Source: Dimorphilus gyrociliatus
Taxonomy: Eukaryota; Annelida; Polychaeta; Dinophilidae
Length of the DNA stretch: 64,000 nucleotides
Direction: 5' to 3'
Assembly: GCA_904063045.1 (NCBI GenBank)
Contig: CAJFCJ010000006.1
Location: forward strand, 1,850,946 to 1,914,945
The notes under the pieces: generated by a model
What the model was told of the DNA's origin: nothing
Seen by the model: only the letters and a program-made list of their open reading frames with translations
Databases searched by the model: none
Program-made: the position numbers and the translations under genes
Shown here: in pieces, positions 1-13,581 of the stretch
How positions within the stretch are numbered: the first letter of the stretch is position 1
Layout: each line of letters begins with the position of its first letter

Positions 1-3000
1 GAAAGCCTAACAACATCAACTCCTGGTTTACAGATCATTCCCGGAAAGTTTTTACTCCAATTCTGATTAAGAGAGCATTTACTCTTTGGCATTAAATGAG
101 AAAAGGACATTGCTCTTGATCCAGCACCAAGACCAGTTAAAGTTCCGTCAATATCTTCAAATTCAGCTTGATGCTCCCATTCAAAATCAGCTCTACTAAT
201 ACATGAATGCCATTCAACACGCTTGAATTTGTAATTGAAACCAGCACATAATTCCGAACAGACGCAAATAATTTTTACAGTTCCAAGAGCGGAGCATGTT
301 TTAAGACCATTCTTCTCTCCATCAAAGTTAATAAATTTAACCCCATCGATCAACAGGCCATTGTCAAAAGGTAGAACGATACCACGTTTTGTGCAAGGAG
401 GGCGCTCGTCAGAATTCAAATGTCCTATCACAGTAAGATCTTTCAGCAAAGCACCCTTTTCTGAGTAGTAAGGAAATTCGGTTTTTCTTATTATAAAGTA
501 CATTTCAACACCAGCCATATAGTTATTCGCCACTACAAAGTCTTGAAATTGCATGGCTCCGCAATGTACCCATTCTGCGCCTCTGAAATTATTGTAGGCA
601 GTCAGCTTCTTGAAAATAGCTGGCGATGCTTCTTTATCTTTGCATTTACCACTGAGTGTTGGATGATAATCCTCAAAAATCCAAAGGCCATACCATCCAC
701 ACGAATGAACAGTATTGTTGGAGAAGACACCCATAGGAGCATTTCTAGGGCAAATATTGAGATCGAAGCTTGGACCTTGAGGGTGTTCTAACATTCTGTA
801 CCAAAAACCAAAATGAGTTCCTCCAGCAACATGGTTATGTTGAACAATATTATTTGGATGGGTAATCCAGAATGCAGCTGCTGATACATCATCGTTTAAG
901 AGGGAAGAGGAAGATCGAACAAATAAAGCTAAATTATATTGAAGTATATTGCCGGTTTCGATAGAATCTTCCAAGAAGAAAGCTCCACCCATAATATTGT
1001 AGATGATATTGTGTTCGATGAGAACATTGTGAGTATTGTGAATATTAACAGCTCTATTGAACGTCTTGTGGATAGCGCAGCCCCTTACGTATGAACCTTC
1101 CATATCGCCGTTCAAATGAAAGTGAATGGGATATCTACCCAATCTAAATGCTTGACCCATATATGTTAATTCAACATGAGAGATTCTGGTCAGAATAGCT
1201 TTGTCATTCAAAGATGGTTGATGCAACATGATTTGTCCACCAAATTGATCACTTCCTATTTCCTCTCCATGTCTTCCTTGAAAGCAGGTTTGAACTGCGA
1301 ATTCTCCTACATCAAAGCCGTCAGGACAGGCTTCGATTCGCTGATTCCATTGGGGATCATTACTACCTCTAACAATAACATTTCTGGACAATAGGCCAAC
1401 CTCTGCTCTCGTCTCTAGTTTGACTCCACCTTGAAAGGTTTGAGTTATTCCCAAATGTCTATACTTAATAGATTCTTCTAAAGTAATAGTTTTTCCATTG
1501 GAGGAGATTGATTTGATTTGATGCTCCTCATTTTCGTTTTGAGATAAGTGACCGCCAGTCGATGCAATTACAATTTTATCACCATTCTTCCAGTTAACAG
1601 GATGAGTTAACGTAATAATCTTATCACCAGCTTCTACAGTACCATCTAACTGAGTCCACGACTTCACTGGTTGACCATGTAAATCTAAGGTACCATTTCT
1701 AACAGCTAGAGTCTTAGCTCCATAGACGGGTAATTCAAGAGCTCGTAGGTGGCCATAAAGTTCAATGACACCCACATGTTTAAATGGTTCGTCCTCAGTT
1801 CCGATTTGTAGGAGACCTCCATCAAGAATTAGAATATTTTCAGCTCGTAGTGCCATGTCATTACTATCTTCAAATATTAATTTTCCACCTTTTATCAAAA
1901 GCATTTTAAGGACTGGAGTATCTGTATCCAGATACATAGTTTGTCCTTTTTCAATTATGACAAAATCTCCAGCTTTAGGTACTTTATCCAAATCTCCACC
2001 CCACGTGTTCAAAGAGGACCAAACATCCTTATATGCAAAGTTGAATGTTCCTTTGGCAGTTCCTTTACTTTTTATATGTACATTTAAAGGGAATTGATCA
2101 TTTGTTGATTTAGCCACTGTTCGACAGGTTATCAATTTATCTTGAACAGTTTTAACCAGACAGTTAGTTACATGGATATTTGATTTATCATTACCAAAAC
2201 CAGATCCTTTGATAGCAACCATAGTTCCTCCAGCAGATCCTCCTTGAAGAGGGCTGACTGATGTTATAGTTGGAGTATTTGCATTTGAGTAGGTAAAAGC
2301 TGCAGATTTAGTTGCAGTTACACTATTTGTTGTTACAACTACATCGCAAACTTTTTCTGTAGAACCACTAACTGCAGGAGTTGTACATTCAACAGAAGTG
2401 GATGTGGCTTTGGTCACTTTACATTCACCGCAAATATTGACACTTGACTTTTTACTAAAACCATTTCCTGTTATTGTCACGGCTTGGCCTCCCTCCAAAC
2501 TACCTGTTGAACTAGTGATACTCGCCACAGTCAACTGGTAGTCGAATTTAAAAGAGCCGGAAGCGTCACCAATTCGCTCAACTTTTACTACAACATCGTA
2601 TTGTCCAGCTTCGGATTCATCGATAGTACAAACTATGCTTGTTGATGAAGCAGTTTCAATGTCACAAGGTTGTCCAACAAACACCTTATTTTTGTCAGCA
2701 GTATTGCCGAAATTTGTTCCAGTAATGGTCAATTTGTCCCCAGCTAGACCTGTTGTCAAATCAACACCCGTGATTTGTGGTGTAACAGATGGTTTATAGA
2801 CAAAGGATTTTGATTCATCTGTTTTACCACCATAAGTAATTTTAACTTGTGCAGTTCCAGATCCTGAAGGAGTTTTACAAATTATTTGTCCTGGACTGAT
2901 ACTAGTAATCTTGCATTCCTTATTTGCAATAAAAACTTTATCGGTAGAAGTAAAACCATTTCCTGAAACTGTAACTAACAAGCCACCAGCAGAACTACCT

Positions 3001-6000
3001 TCAGCTGGATTTATACCTGTAACACCACCAACTCCTGTAAGTGAAATCGATGATGGTACGGTTGCTCTACCAGTTCCCTTAATAAAAACTTTCAGTGAAT
3101 TTTTACCAATATTTGCATAAGGTAGAGAGCATTTAATATTGGGTCCAGAGTAGGTTGGATCTGAGCACTTTACATCTCCAACTAATATTTCAAGTAAATC
3201 AGCATCAGAACCTAAATTATTTCCAACTATTTCAATCTCTGTTTCACTAGAGATAGTCAAAGGAGTAACGGATGTTACTGCCGGTGTTGATGAGTCTTTG
3301 TATTGATAGTCACAATCAGTACAGGAGAGAGATTTTCCGTTCAATTTAATATCAACAGTTACAGTTTTCTCTGACAGACTTGGTTCTGTCACACAGACAA
3401 TTGTGGAGAAGGTATGCTTCAGCGGTGAACAGTTGTCAGTTCCAATTTTAACTTTCAAGTTATCTTTAACAAAGCCTCCTCCATTTATAGTTACTTCAGT
3501 ACCTCCTATTAATGACCCCATGGTGGGACTAATGGAATCAATATTGGGAATTAGCTTGAAATACCGAGAAGAGTCTTTGACAACCCGATTTGTAGCGAAA
3601 CCGTTTCCTTTCACAACTACTTGAACTTCATGTAGTATTTCAGTTTTTATTGGTACGGCAGGATCGATTTTAAAAACAATTTGGGTTGAGGATGAACTGA
3701 CAATTATTGCTTTTTGACCACCAATTAAAACTTCCACGCATTCTTTATTTGCAGAAAAGCCAGTACCTGTTATTGTAATTTCGCTGCTCAGACTTCCTTC
3801 ATTTGGAGAGACTTCTGTGACAGTCGATGATAAGCAGGACCAAAAACCTACTTGAAGACCTGCTGTTGCTGGTTTAGCAGCAGTACAGCCAGGAACTTGA
3901 ACTGGTGAACATGTTGTAGATCTCTTTTTCCTTAGAGATCCACTAGCTATTTGGGGCTTCACGCCGTTAACTGAAACTTCCAAATCTCTCAACAAAGATT
4001 CTTGTTCCTTTTTTACAATTAATTTTCCTTGTAGTTTTATAGATTTTGATTCATCTATGTAGCCAGATGAATAGGTAAATTCTCCAACAGTACTTGTTGC
4101 GAGTTTGAACGATCCTTTTTCAGATCTCGGACCACTATAGGCAAATCCATCAGTTTTTGGTGTCAAAGACTTGATGGAATCTGTCTCGTAAACGGTAAAT
4201 TTTAGTTTTTCACTTGGAGATTCCCAGTTCCATATAACGTTATCTCCCAATTCAACTTCGGTTGTCTTCTTTTCCCAAGCATAGCCCTTTCCTAAACTTT
4301 CAATTGAACCTTTATTCGAAATATAGGTGGTTTTTCCAGCCCAACCCATCTCACACAATATTTCTGTGTCAGTAACAGATATAGGTTTACAAATAACATT
4401 TCCTGCTCTAATCTTAATAGCATTAACTTCAGTTCCAAAGCCATTTCCTGTTAAGGTTAGCGTAGCTCCTCCAAAAAGAGACATTTCCTTCGGGGATAAC
4501 CCACTTATTTCCAGTACAGCTTTCACTTTCATCACATTTCCCGATGAATCAGTTGCAACACCATAACTTGGAATATGTACATTAACATCGTGTTCGCCAG
4601 CTGCTAATTTAGGAGTTGTAATTATAATTTTATCATTTTCCCAACTTTCTACAAGGGCAGGTCGGTCCCCAATTGTCACTTTAGTCTTAGGATAATCTAA
4701 CTCTCCAAAACCAGTACCAGTGATTACAATTTCTTCGCCGCCAAATACGGTTACTTCTGTTTTATCAATTGCAGCAATTGATACAGATCCAACAGCAGAA
4801 TAAGTAAAATCGGATGGAGCTGTGTAGTCATTACTATCTTTTGTTGCTTTTACAACTGCTGTTGTACTTCCACCCTGTATATTTATATGTTTTAACATCA
4901 AAACAATAACAGAACTCGATTGTACTATAAAAAGTATCATCAATACTTACACTTGGAGGCACAATACATACAATCTTGTTAATTTCCAAGTTAATGATTC
5001 GGCATTTATTACTTCCAATTGTAATTGTGATTCCCTTAGAAAATCCAGCACCATTAATTGTCAATTTACTGTTACCTCCCGCGTTAGATGATGTTGGGTC
5101 AAAGCTAGTTATAACTGGTGTGTAAGTGAAAGTTCCCAAATCAAATTTTGCTCGACCCTTTCCTTCAACGTAGAAACTCATTTCTAAATCTCCACTGACC
5201 TCGGCGCCTAATGTACATTTTATTTCGGTTGCAGTAGCAGATGAGACAGTACAGTCACTATCTCCAACAGAAAATTTGTTCTTAGCTATAGTAGTTGAGT
5301 CAAAACCTGTTCCGGTCAATGTTATTTGTGTTCCAACAGATCCAGTCTTGGGTTGAATATCAGTTATCGTAGGAACAAGGTCAGATTTGTATTGAAAACT
5401 GCAATCTCCTAAACATCTTACAGGTATATTATTTATCTCGACAGCAATTTGAGGTTTTACATGAAAAGTTGAAACCATATCACCAGGGACAGGTGCATAT
5501 AGCATGGCACCATTTTCTAACGATACAATGGAGACATCAGCCCCGTTTCCTGATATTCCTGATTTATCTGCTATTGTAATATCAGGAACGTCACCTGGTT
5601 TAGTTAAAAAGCGAATTTTCCATTTTCTATCATAACAGCCACCATATCTTTTAACTGATACAGAGCCAAATTCATCGAATTCTTCGAATGCATCCTTAAC
5701 TTCGTCATCTTCCATGTTTATATTAAGATTAATGGTTTTGCCTTCTAAACTTACATCGTAGGCTCCTCGGACTCCTCTAGAAATAGCTTGATCTTGAGTT
5801 ACGCTAAAATCCGATGACTGATAAACAAGATAAATAATATTCAATAGTTTGTTAAAAATCTCTCAGAGAAAGTTTCTTAATACTTACTTGAACGTTGTAA
5901 ACTTCTAATTTGTCCAAACCGGAAACGCAGTCCCAAGTAAGAAAAGATATTTTGTAAATTCCATTTGAAGTTTTTTCAACTTTTAGATCTTTTGCTCTTA

Positions 6001-9000
6001 AATCTGGAACTTTTCTGACATCGGCCACATTTGGTAAACGATTAATGATATTATCTGAGCCAATATATAAAGCATCAACAAAATTGTCTTTAGTTCCAGT
6101 GATAGATCTCCATAAATACACATCATAAAGCATTATTCTTACAATTTCGGTTGATTTTCTATCAATTTCAATTTGTTTTTGCATATCAAAACATTCATAA
6201 TGCCACCTAACGATGAAAAATGTAATATAATAATAAATTAGCTTTTATTATAGACGCCTTACTTTCTGTTATTATGATTAGGGGTTTTCAAAACTAGATA
6301 TGAGGCTGTCATATTGGACAGAGTTTTCATTCCAAATGAGTAATACTTGTATCTGATTCTGATAGAGTCGTGAAATTGGCCTCTATAAGCTAAGCATAGC
6401 TTTAAAATTGGAAGAAAAATGTATGTAATGGCTATTATTCTCAATGATTTTCCAACTTACATATCTGTTGTCCTTTAAATTAATTGGTTTCGTCGTTTGA
6501 AATAGTGCTCCAGGATTTTTCAAAGAGGTTTTTCCACAGAAAGGTTCTTCATCCGAGTCCAATGTACCTTTGTATTTTCCACCATCCTCGTAGTCAAGCG
6601 CAACAGCGTGTTGATAAATTGGGTTTACCATGGAACCATGACATCGGATACCGAATAATTCCGAAAGACTTTTATGTATCTCGACGGGATTATTGGTGGT
6701 TGGTCCCGAAAGAGATTGCGAATATTTTAAAGCAAATTTGGAATATGATGGAGTTCCAGTTTGACTTCTAGTTACAGTACCAGATGAACCAGAGAATTCA
6801 GGTGGAATTTCAATCTTAATTAACTCTCGTTCCCCGATATTATCTAAGAATTTTACTTCGAATTCAATTTGAGAACCCTTTTCTTTTCTTTTTACAGAAA
6901 CTTTTCCCGGTCGGATTGTAGGTAGACCGTTAAGAACTTCGGTCATTTGCTGATAATCGATAGAAATGGGAAGTATCGGTGTTTTTATTTCATTGAAGGT
7001 CAAAGTGAATTTAGTATCAGGATTGGTAGATGTAATTTTAATTTTTTGAACTTCGTTCTTTCCATTTTTCGCTTTTGGTAAATTTGTGATATCTAAAGTC
7101 TAAGAAAATTGTATATTTGTTTGAAAAGTTCTTTAATAAATTGGATTAAAATGTATATATTACTTGAATTTCAGGTAGAGTATCTGTTTTACTTTCAATT
7201 TGCTGTACATCATCAACTGCAACTCCAGTTTGAGCAGAGTTTAAGTCAGACTTAAATTGGAAAACTCCCAGAAGAGATCCTTTACCTGAATGAATCCATT
7301 CAAGTAAATAAGTGTTTCCAGCTATTAAAGTTTTAATTTCGGAAATTTGTGTTGCTTCCGATTTGAAATTTTCTGAATGTTTCGTAGCCTCAGCAATTTT
7401 TGTTAAAGAAGAAACTTCTCCATTTTCACTATAGGAATAATTAACAACAGTGAACGTAAAGTTACTTAAATTCTCTACTATCATACCTAAAGTATAACTT
7501 GGCAACGCCCTTGCTTTTGATAGCAAATTGATAAGTTGAATTTTTTGGTGCTACATAATACATTCTTGATCTGAAGCTTTTAGGTTGATCATCTTCCGAA
7601 ACCCAATTAGTTTCGTCTAACCACTCACTTTTGTAACCAGGATCACTTGAGGTCATCGACCTGATATCGTCAATATTAGCAAAAGTCTTTGTTGTAGTCC
7701 AACTTTCGATATTAATACCACGATTTCCTATTAAGAATTATTTAATACTAACATATTAATCAATGAATTTATAATACTGACCCGAATATCCGCTTGCACT
7801 TGCAGGAGCGGCAGGTGTTAGAAGGGTAATTTCATTATCTTCCACTTTTAAAACTTTAGCCTTTTCACCTATTGAAAATATGGTTGTATTCTCTTCATTT
7901 ATAAATCATTTATTAAGAATGAAACCTCCAACAGTAACTGTTGCTTTAGAATCAGTTTCGTCAAAGAATCTTCCTTTAACTTTAACAAGACTTCCGCCTT
8001 CAGTTCCTCCTTGTGTAGGACTTACAGATTCAATTTCTATAATTAAAAATTAGACAATTAAAATTTGACCTAATTTTTTATTGTATATGAAAACTAACCA
8101 GCATACGTTTGAAATAAATATATTTTTCCTTTACGGCTCACTCTGAATAGGCTAACGTCGGTTGCCGATTTTCCAAGATCTCCATCAATTAATAGACTAC
8201 CGTTTAAATTACCAACATATGAACCTTGTAGTTTACATGCGATAGTTCCCGTTTCTTTCTCACCATCTTTACCGTCAAGTATCATTTTATAAGGTTCATT
8301 TCTGCTTGGATTCTTTAAAAGTTCGCAGTTTTGAGAACCAAAGTAATATCTGAGAATGATGTTTAGTCGATTGTTTGTAGCGTTGGCCGATAGGATGTTA
8401 CTACCGTAACGGACAGTAAAGATTTTACCCCAAATCTCAACTATTGATTTAGGTGGACCAGATTGCTTGACAATTTTTTTAATTTTTGGAGTGTTATTGT
8501 CTCTCACCTAAAGATTTAGCAATTTTAACCAAGTTCATTGACACTAGAATTTATATTATATCTCTTACGTGATGACTGCATGCATAGCTCTTAGGTTGGT
8601 TTCGGCAATAGTTTGTCAAAGGAATTTTCTTTCCGTTCATCGTTACTCGTACATGATAAGTACCTTGTAACATAGGTCTAAATAAGAGAGTAGTTGTTTA
8701 AGAAAATTTAACCCTGAGGGACAAAAGTAGTGTTTACTTAGTATAACAAACGATCTGCTCAGGGCTGCAGTCATTCTGATGTATGTCGCAATCAGCTATC
8801 GACGTTTCAGAAATAAGTTTTACTTGCAGTTTTTTACTCTCGGAACCAGGTTCCAAGCTAAAGAGATCAGCAGCAAACTCTATTTGAAAAATAAACTATA
8901 AGTATGTAATCTATTTAAAACAATGACTGATGAACAAACTTTTTCCATGAATCGTCAACTTAACGCCTCCATTAGTACCACCGTATTTAGGTTGAACAGA

Positions 9001-9714
9001 TTGGACGTAAACATCTGTTGATTAAGTGTAATATCATAGAAAAAAAAAGAAATTCACTTAAAAGTGTGTTGAGTGCCAAAATAAATAGATATTGAAGATT
9101 TCAATGATCATGTCAGTAAACAAAATTATGAAAATATTAGAGGTTATTGTAACATTAAATGTGAAAAAAATTGCTCAATTTGTATAAGAATATCTAGTTT
9201 ATTTGAGCAACTAATGGTATTTGATCAGTCGTAATACGATAGATATTTTGACCATTTAATAATTTCTTTTTGATTAACTAGTAAAAAAAAAACACCTTAG
9301 AAGAGGTCGTTGTCTTAATCTATACAAAAGTAAGTGAAAACTTTGTAAAATATTTGCATAAGAGACATAAGCAATCAGTTAACAAAACTCATTCTGTTTA
9401 ATATAAGGCAAATTTAACGATAGATAGAAAAAGAATCAGAAAGAAAGAGAAAGATATTAAGTAAAGTTTGTATTGTCTCTAGTTTGAAATTTAAGTAAAT
9501 ATATAAAATTATTAAGTTCTTCTTATAGGTTACTTTCTCTTCTCTTTTGCATATTTGATAATTAGTTATTAAATTTTGAAATTTAATATTATTCATCGGA
9601 AATGGTTATGTAGAAAGTGATGCTAATGGGTAGTAACATACCTGATGCGTATTCATCAGCTTGAGATGCTAGGAAGAAATTGCAGAAAACGAGTACTGCT
9701 ATTGTGAGCTTCAT
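1..9714 (-). CDS. PKHD1L1-like: Fibrocystin-L (PKHD1L1)-like giant surface protein, 3' end outside window
   Basis: Large secreted or membrane-anchored protein of the fibrocystin family, known from animal cell surfaces. I read 14 exons (right to left): 9714-9642, 9014-8940, 8879-8738, 8677-8569, 8507-8099, 8036-7926, 7868-7782, 7727-7487, 7428-7164, 7099-6461, 6399-6263, 6206-5888, 5817-4951 and 4874-1. All phases close, giving 8,348 nt (about 2,782 residues) before the edge. The start ATG at 9714 opens a signal peptide (MKLTIAVLVFCNFFLASQA). IPT/TIG repeats follow (for example VYVQSVQPKYGGTNGG), then a PA14-type domain at about residues 336-500 (exons 8-9, KSKGVAKLYFSENGE), then a long IPT/TIG series, a G8 domain at about 2,106-2,220 (nt about 2030-1690, WSSLNTWGGDL then PKAGDFVIIEKG), and a right-handed beta-helix from about nt 1650 to the edge (HNIIYNIMGGAFFLEDS). 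This order is that of PKHD1L1. The last exon is at least 4.87 kb. The 3' G8 repeat and any transmembrane tail lie outside. Confidence 0.9.
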
Positions 9715-11265
9715 TTTCGAAGCCACTTTAGAAACTGTTGGCAAGTTCAACGCATACTCAAGTTATAGGTTAGCTCTGACGTCATTAATAAATTTGCATA
9801 AGACACGGCTAAGATAAAAAAGCATATATTGAATAACTGGTAATTGTTAAAAGGAGTATATTAATGCTTTCAGGATTAGTTTATATAACTTCATTCTATT
9901 GACGGAGAGTAAAGGTTTTTGAGACAAGGTTCAGTTATTTTTACACTCTCTCAATGGTCCAAGGCAGGCAGCTATACCTGATTGACGTAATATATAAAAA
10001 AAGAAAAGAAATTATCAAAAGAGAAATCCTTCACACAATTGAAATTACCTGGGGCTTTTTTTTTTATTTTACATGATCTTCTTACAGTAGTCTTGCAAAC
10101 GAACACTGATATTATTAAAGTTACACTCATTTCGCAATAAAGCTATGAGATATATTTTAAAAATATTTTAAAATCAACGAATATTAAAACTACATTCTTT
10201 ACAAATCTCTATGTGTATTATCATTCAAATTAGATCATAAAAGTTGGATAAAAAGTCTTTATTTATTTGATTTGGTCAGTCTTGTGGTAAAAGTTTAACT
10301 CTTTTTTTTTGCAAATAAGTTTAATTTATAAATGAATATGTATTTATTGATATTTTCATGAGTTTTGCATCAGAGGATAATGAATAGATCTTTATTTTTA
10401 TTTTTAAAGTTCAATTTTCATTATAATTCTGTTCTTGAATCAAATATTACTAAATTATTTCCTATGTTCACTTTCAAGTGCCACCTTTAGATGAAAGGAT
10501 GGTATGCTATCATAAAAATGTATATACATTTCAATGATACTCTCTCCCACACACAATTTATAGTATTATTATGATCCAAATGTGAAAATTTGTGTTTAAG
10601 CGTGTTAAAGGTAAAGAACTTGAAAGCTAGAAATTGTCGTAAAGACTTTATTACAGCTTGAAGATTAGTTTATTTATACTTTTATTCATTTTGTTGTTGT
10701 AGATTAAATACTCTTAAAAAAACTACAAATTGTTATTTTTAATAATAATAATAACAATATTTCTTATGTCAAAAGAAAACTTGTACATTTCCACCTTTAA
10801 TTTCAAAAGAATTCTATACCGGAAATGTAAAATTATCTAGTTTTTCAAAATGAAAAGTGATTCTTCAAATTGCCATAAAAAGTTATAAATTTAAAGATAT
10901 TCATTTGGATTGAATGCGTTTTAATGATATTTTAAGTGTAGATTTCTTATAAAAATATTATAATTTAATGGAAAAATACATTTATTTATACTGGATATAT
11001 ATTATATATTAATTTCTTAATTATAACTAGCTAATTTGGGTAAATATCAAAGTAATTAGTCCTAATTTTATTTGATTTTATAAAAGATCCTATTAACTAC
11101 TTCATAGATAAGCATAGAAATATCTAATCTTTCCTTATATCTATTTATTTATCTATCTATCTATCTCTATATATATATGGAGAGAGAACAGTTTCTTCAG
11201 ATGCAAATGTAACAAGTACCGGAATTTTTTTCGTCATTTTAGGAGTGCAATAAAGACAAGAGAAA
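9715..11265. other. Intergenic, between divergent PKHD1L1-like and claudin-like genes
   Basis: About 1.55 kb of AT-rich sequence between two divergently transcribed genes. It should hold both promoters, but no motif convincing enough to name was seen. It ends with a short degenerate ATCT/AT tract at 11141-11178. No coding exon could be supported. Confidence 0.6.
11141..11178. repeat. (ATCT)n / (AT)n microsatellite
   Basis: Short imperfect tetranucleotide run (atct/attt) passing into an AT run, about 90 bp upstream of the first claudin-like start codon. Confidence 0.7.
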
Positions 11266-11964
11266 ATGTTTAAGGGTATCATAATAATCATTGTATTCTT
11301 TGCAAATATTCTGGCGGGTTTGTCATTAGTATTACCTTACTGGCTTAAAATGGCAGGAAATAACTCCTATCTTGGTCTATGGGAAAATTGTGAGAAATAT
11401 AGTGATCAGACACTGTGCGGTACGAATCAAGCTAACGAACGTTAGTATGAAGAATATATTAATTAATCATTATCTCATAATTGTTTAAACTACAAAAATA
11501 GTAAGGAAAACCATAGGTAGAAACATGCTGTTACTCGCTCAAGGTAGTCTGGCATTTAGTTTGTTCGTCCTTGTTATATCACCTCTTAATGGTTTGAATC
11601 AGAAAACCAATAAATTGTTTATTTTTATCACGCAATTCATATCAGGTAGGGGAAATAATTCTAAATCAAATGATTAACTATGAAAAAATTGAATATTGCT
11701 TTAGGCAATACTTAAAAGAATTAATTAGACGATTAGTCTATTTTTAATTGTCTTGACTAAGATTTTCTCTTCTCAGGTGCGTTCCTGACAGCTGGATGGA
11801 GTTTATTTCTTATTTCGTACTTAGACGAGCCACAGAAGTATAGAGATGATAACAAATTACATGCTGGATTCGGTTTATGCATTTTATCGTCTTTATTGTG
11901 TTTCCTCTCAAGTTTTGGCACTTTCCTACTAAGAATTTCTAATTCAATTGATACAAAATTATAA
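11266..11964 (+). CDS. Claudin-like four-transmembrane protein, copy 1
   Basis: Small four-pass membrane protein of the PMP22/claudin superfamily; members act in epithelial junctions or as channel accessory subunits. Three exons, 11266-11440, 11502-11645 and 11777-11964, give 168 aa with both introns in phase 1. The first hydrophobic helix (IIIIIVFFANILAGLSLVL) is followed by the hallmark first extracellular loop W...GLW..C...C (LPYW, then YLGLWENC, then C). Three more hydrophobic helices follow (LLLAQGSLAFSLFVLVI, FIFITQFISGAFLTAGWSLFLI, GFGLCILSSLLCFLSSF). The C-terminal tail is very short and has no obvious PDZ ligand. An AATAAA lies just after the stop. A paralogue with identical intron positions lies 1.6 kb downstream. 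The exact subfamily (claudin, TARP or other) is not resolved. Confidence 0.8.
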
Positions 11965-13581
11965 AAAGAGAGCAATAAAAAATTTATCAACAATCAATTA
12001 TATGATAAAATCTATAAATAGATGAGAATGGCATCTGCCTATTAAACAACATCCACCTTGAGACAATGTAATATAGAAAATTGGTAAATCTGTAACAACG
12101 ATTTTGAACTACACTACACTTTCATTTCAAATTATATATGTAATTATAAAGGTATAATCAATACTATGATTAAATCTTAATACAATTGTAATCCAAAGAA
12201 AGTACTTTATTTTCATGAGACTATAATACATTCAAAGAAATATTAAATAGGTTTTTAGTTCAACATTCAATAGTTTAATAGCGTTAAAGCGAATAATAAT
12301 GATGAATTTCTCGCAATCTGCGCTATTTCTTTCACTTAGCCATTGAGTTTTTTTTTATTTAAATACAGTATATTTCTTATTCAGTTGTTATATCTCTGTG
12401 CCATTATCTTGTTTTTTATTGTATATATTTCACTTTGACAACTTGTTAGTCCTATGAAAGAAAGTTTTATATATTCAAACACTGTAACAAAAGGAAGATA
12501 TTCTTTAAAAGTTTTATGTAATTACTCTTTTTTATTATTATTTCAATGTTAAAAAGAAATGTTTATTATAATTTTAGTTTGCTCAAAGTTTATTCAACTG
12601 ACTAGATTAACCTATATACGATATCAATACATGTTGCTAACATTAGCTAAAAATTAACATACTCTTTGAATATTTATGAGAAGTTAATTAACATCTCAGT
12701 TCTAGTGCTGTTTGAAAAGAGTAAAATAGCATTCATATTCAAAATTATATCCAAATGCGTCAAATGGAGGATTTTGACGTGTTTAATGCAAATAACTAAT
12801 AGTAAAAAAGATCTTTTTCTATTTGCTTTTGTCTTTATCTACCTAAGAAACTATTTACAATGTCAAACACTAGTTCTACTTTTGCAGGACGATAGTTTTT
12901 AAAAAAAATTAAATGAAACAACCGATAGATGGCGATAGATTAATAAAACAAGTTGGCAAAAAAGAAATTATTAGAATTATTAAAAGAATACAGATCTTCA
13001 TAGAATATTAACTACATAATTAAAAATTTCCTCTGCTCTTATATGTATTTTTGACCTTGAACGGCTTATAAGACAAGTATTTAAGAAAGACTATATATGA
13101 TATTAGTAACATTCACTATAACTTTAAATTATTAGAATATTTTCCTTAGTGATATATCTTTTGTTTAAATAAAGTAATATACAATTTATACGAAACTGTC
13201 AAACAATAAAAACTTCTTAAAAATCGAATATTATACTACTTTCTCCATTATCTATATTTCCTTTATATATAATAATTTACAACTTTTCTTTTAGCAATTT
13301 AAGGCTTTTTCTAACCTGATTAATTTACTACTGTTGATTATTTGAATTATTATATATAGGTCTATTTAAGATTTTTAGCAATTATTTCCTTATAATAGAA
13401 TAAACTATGACTAAGGAGTTAAATTTTCAAACAGTTATTTTTATTATCGCTTTTGTTTTGTAACTATTAGTTGTAGTTAGTCATTCGGCTGTATTTTCAA
13501 GTATCTCGATAGTGGGTTCCTATATAAGATGGATAAAAAAAATATGCTGAATAGTACAGCTTTGTTCAAAGATAAAGTAAC
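11965..13581. other. Intergenic between the two claudin-like copies
   Basis: About 1.6 kb, AT-rich. Short ATG-initiated frames here (such as 12666-12902) have no family motif and biased low-complexity composition, so none is called. A TATA-like string (tatataag) sits at about 13520, roughly 55 bp before the next start codon. Confidence 0.55.

Noticed and set aside
235-4566. Several plus-strand open frames of 60-110 codons
   Set aside because: All are antisense shadows of the long minus-strand PKHD1L1-like exon.
4834-5844. Apparent 336-residue minus-strand protein starting at 5844
   Set aside because: Its first residues come from an intron (acceptor at 5818) and its last about 25 from another intron (4875-4950). 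It is an internal exon of the PKHD1L1-like gene, not a separate protein.
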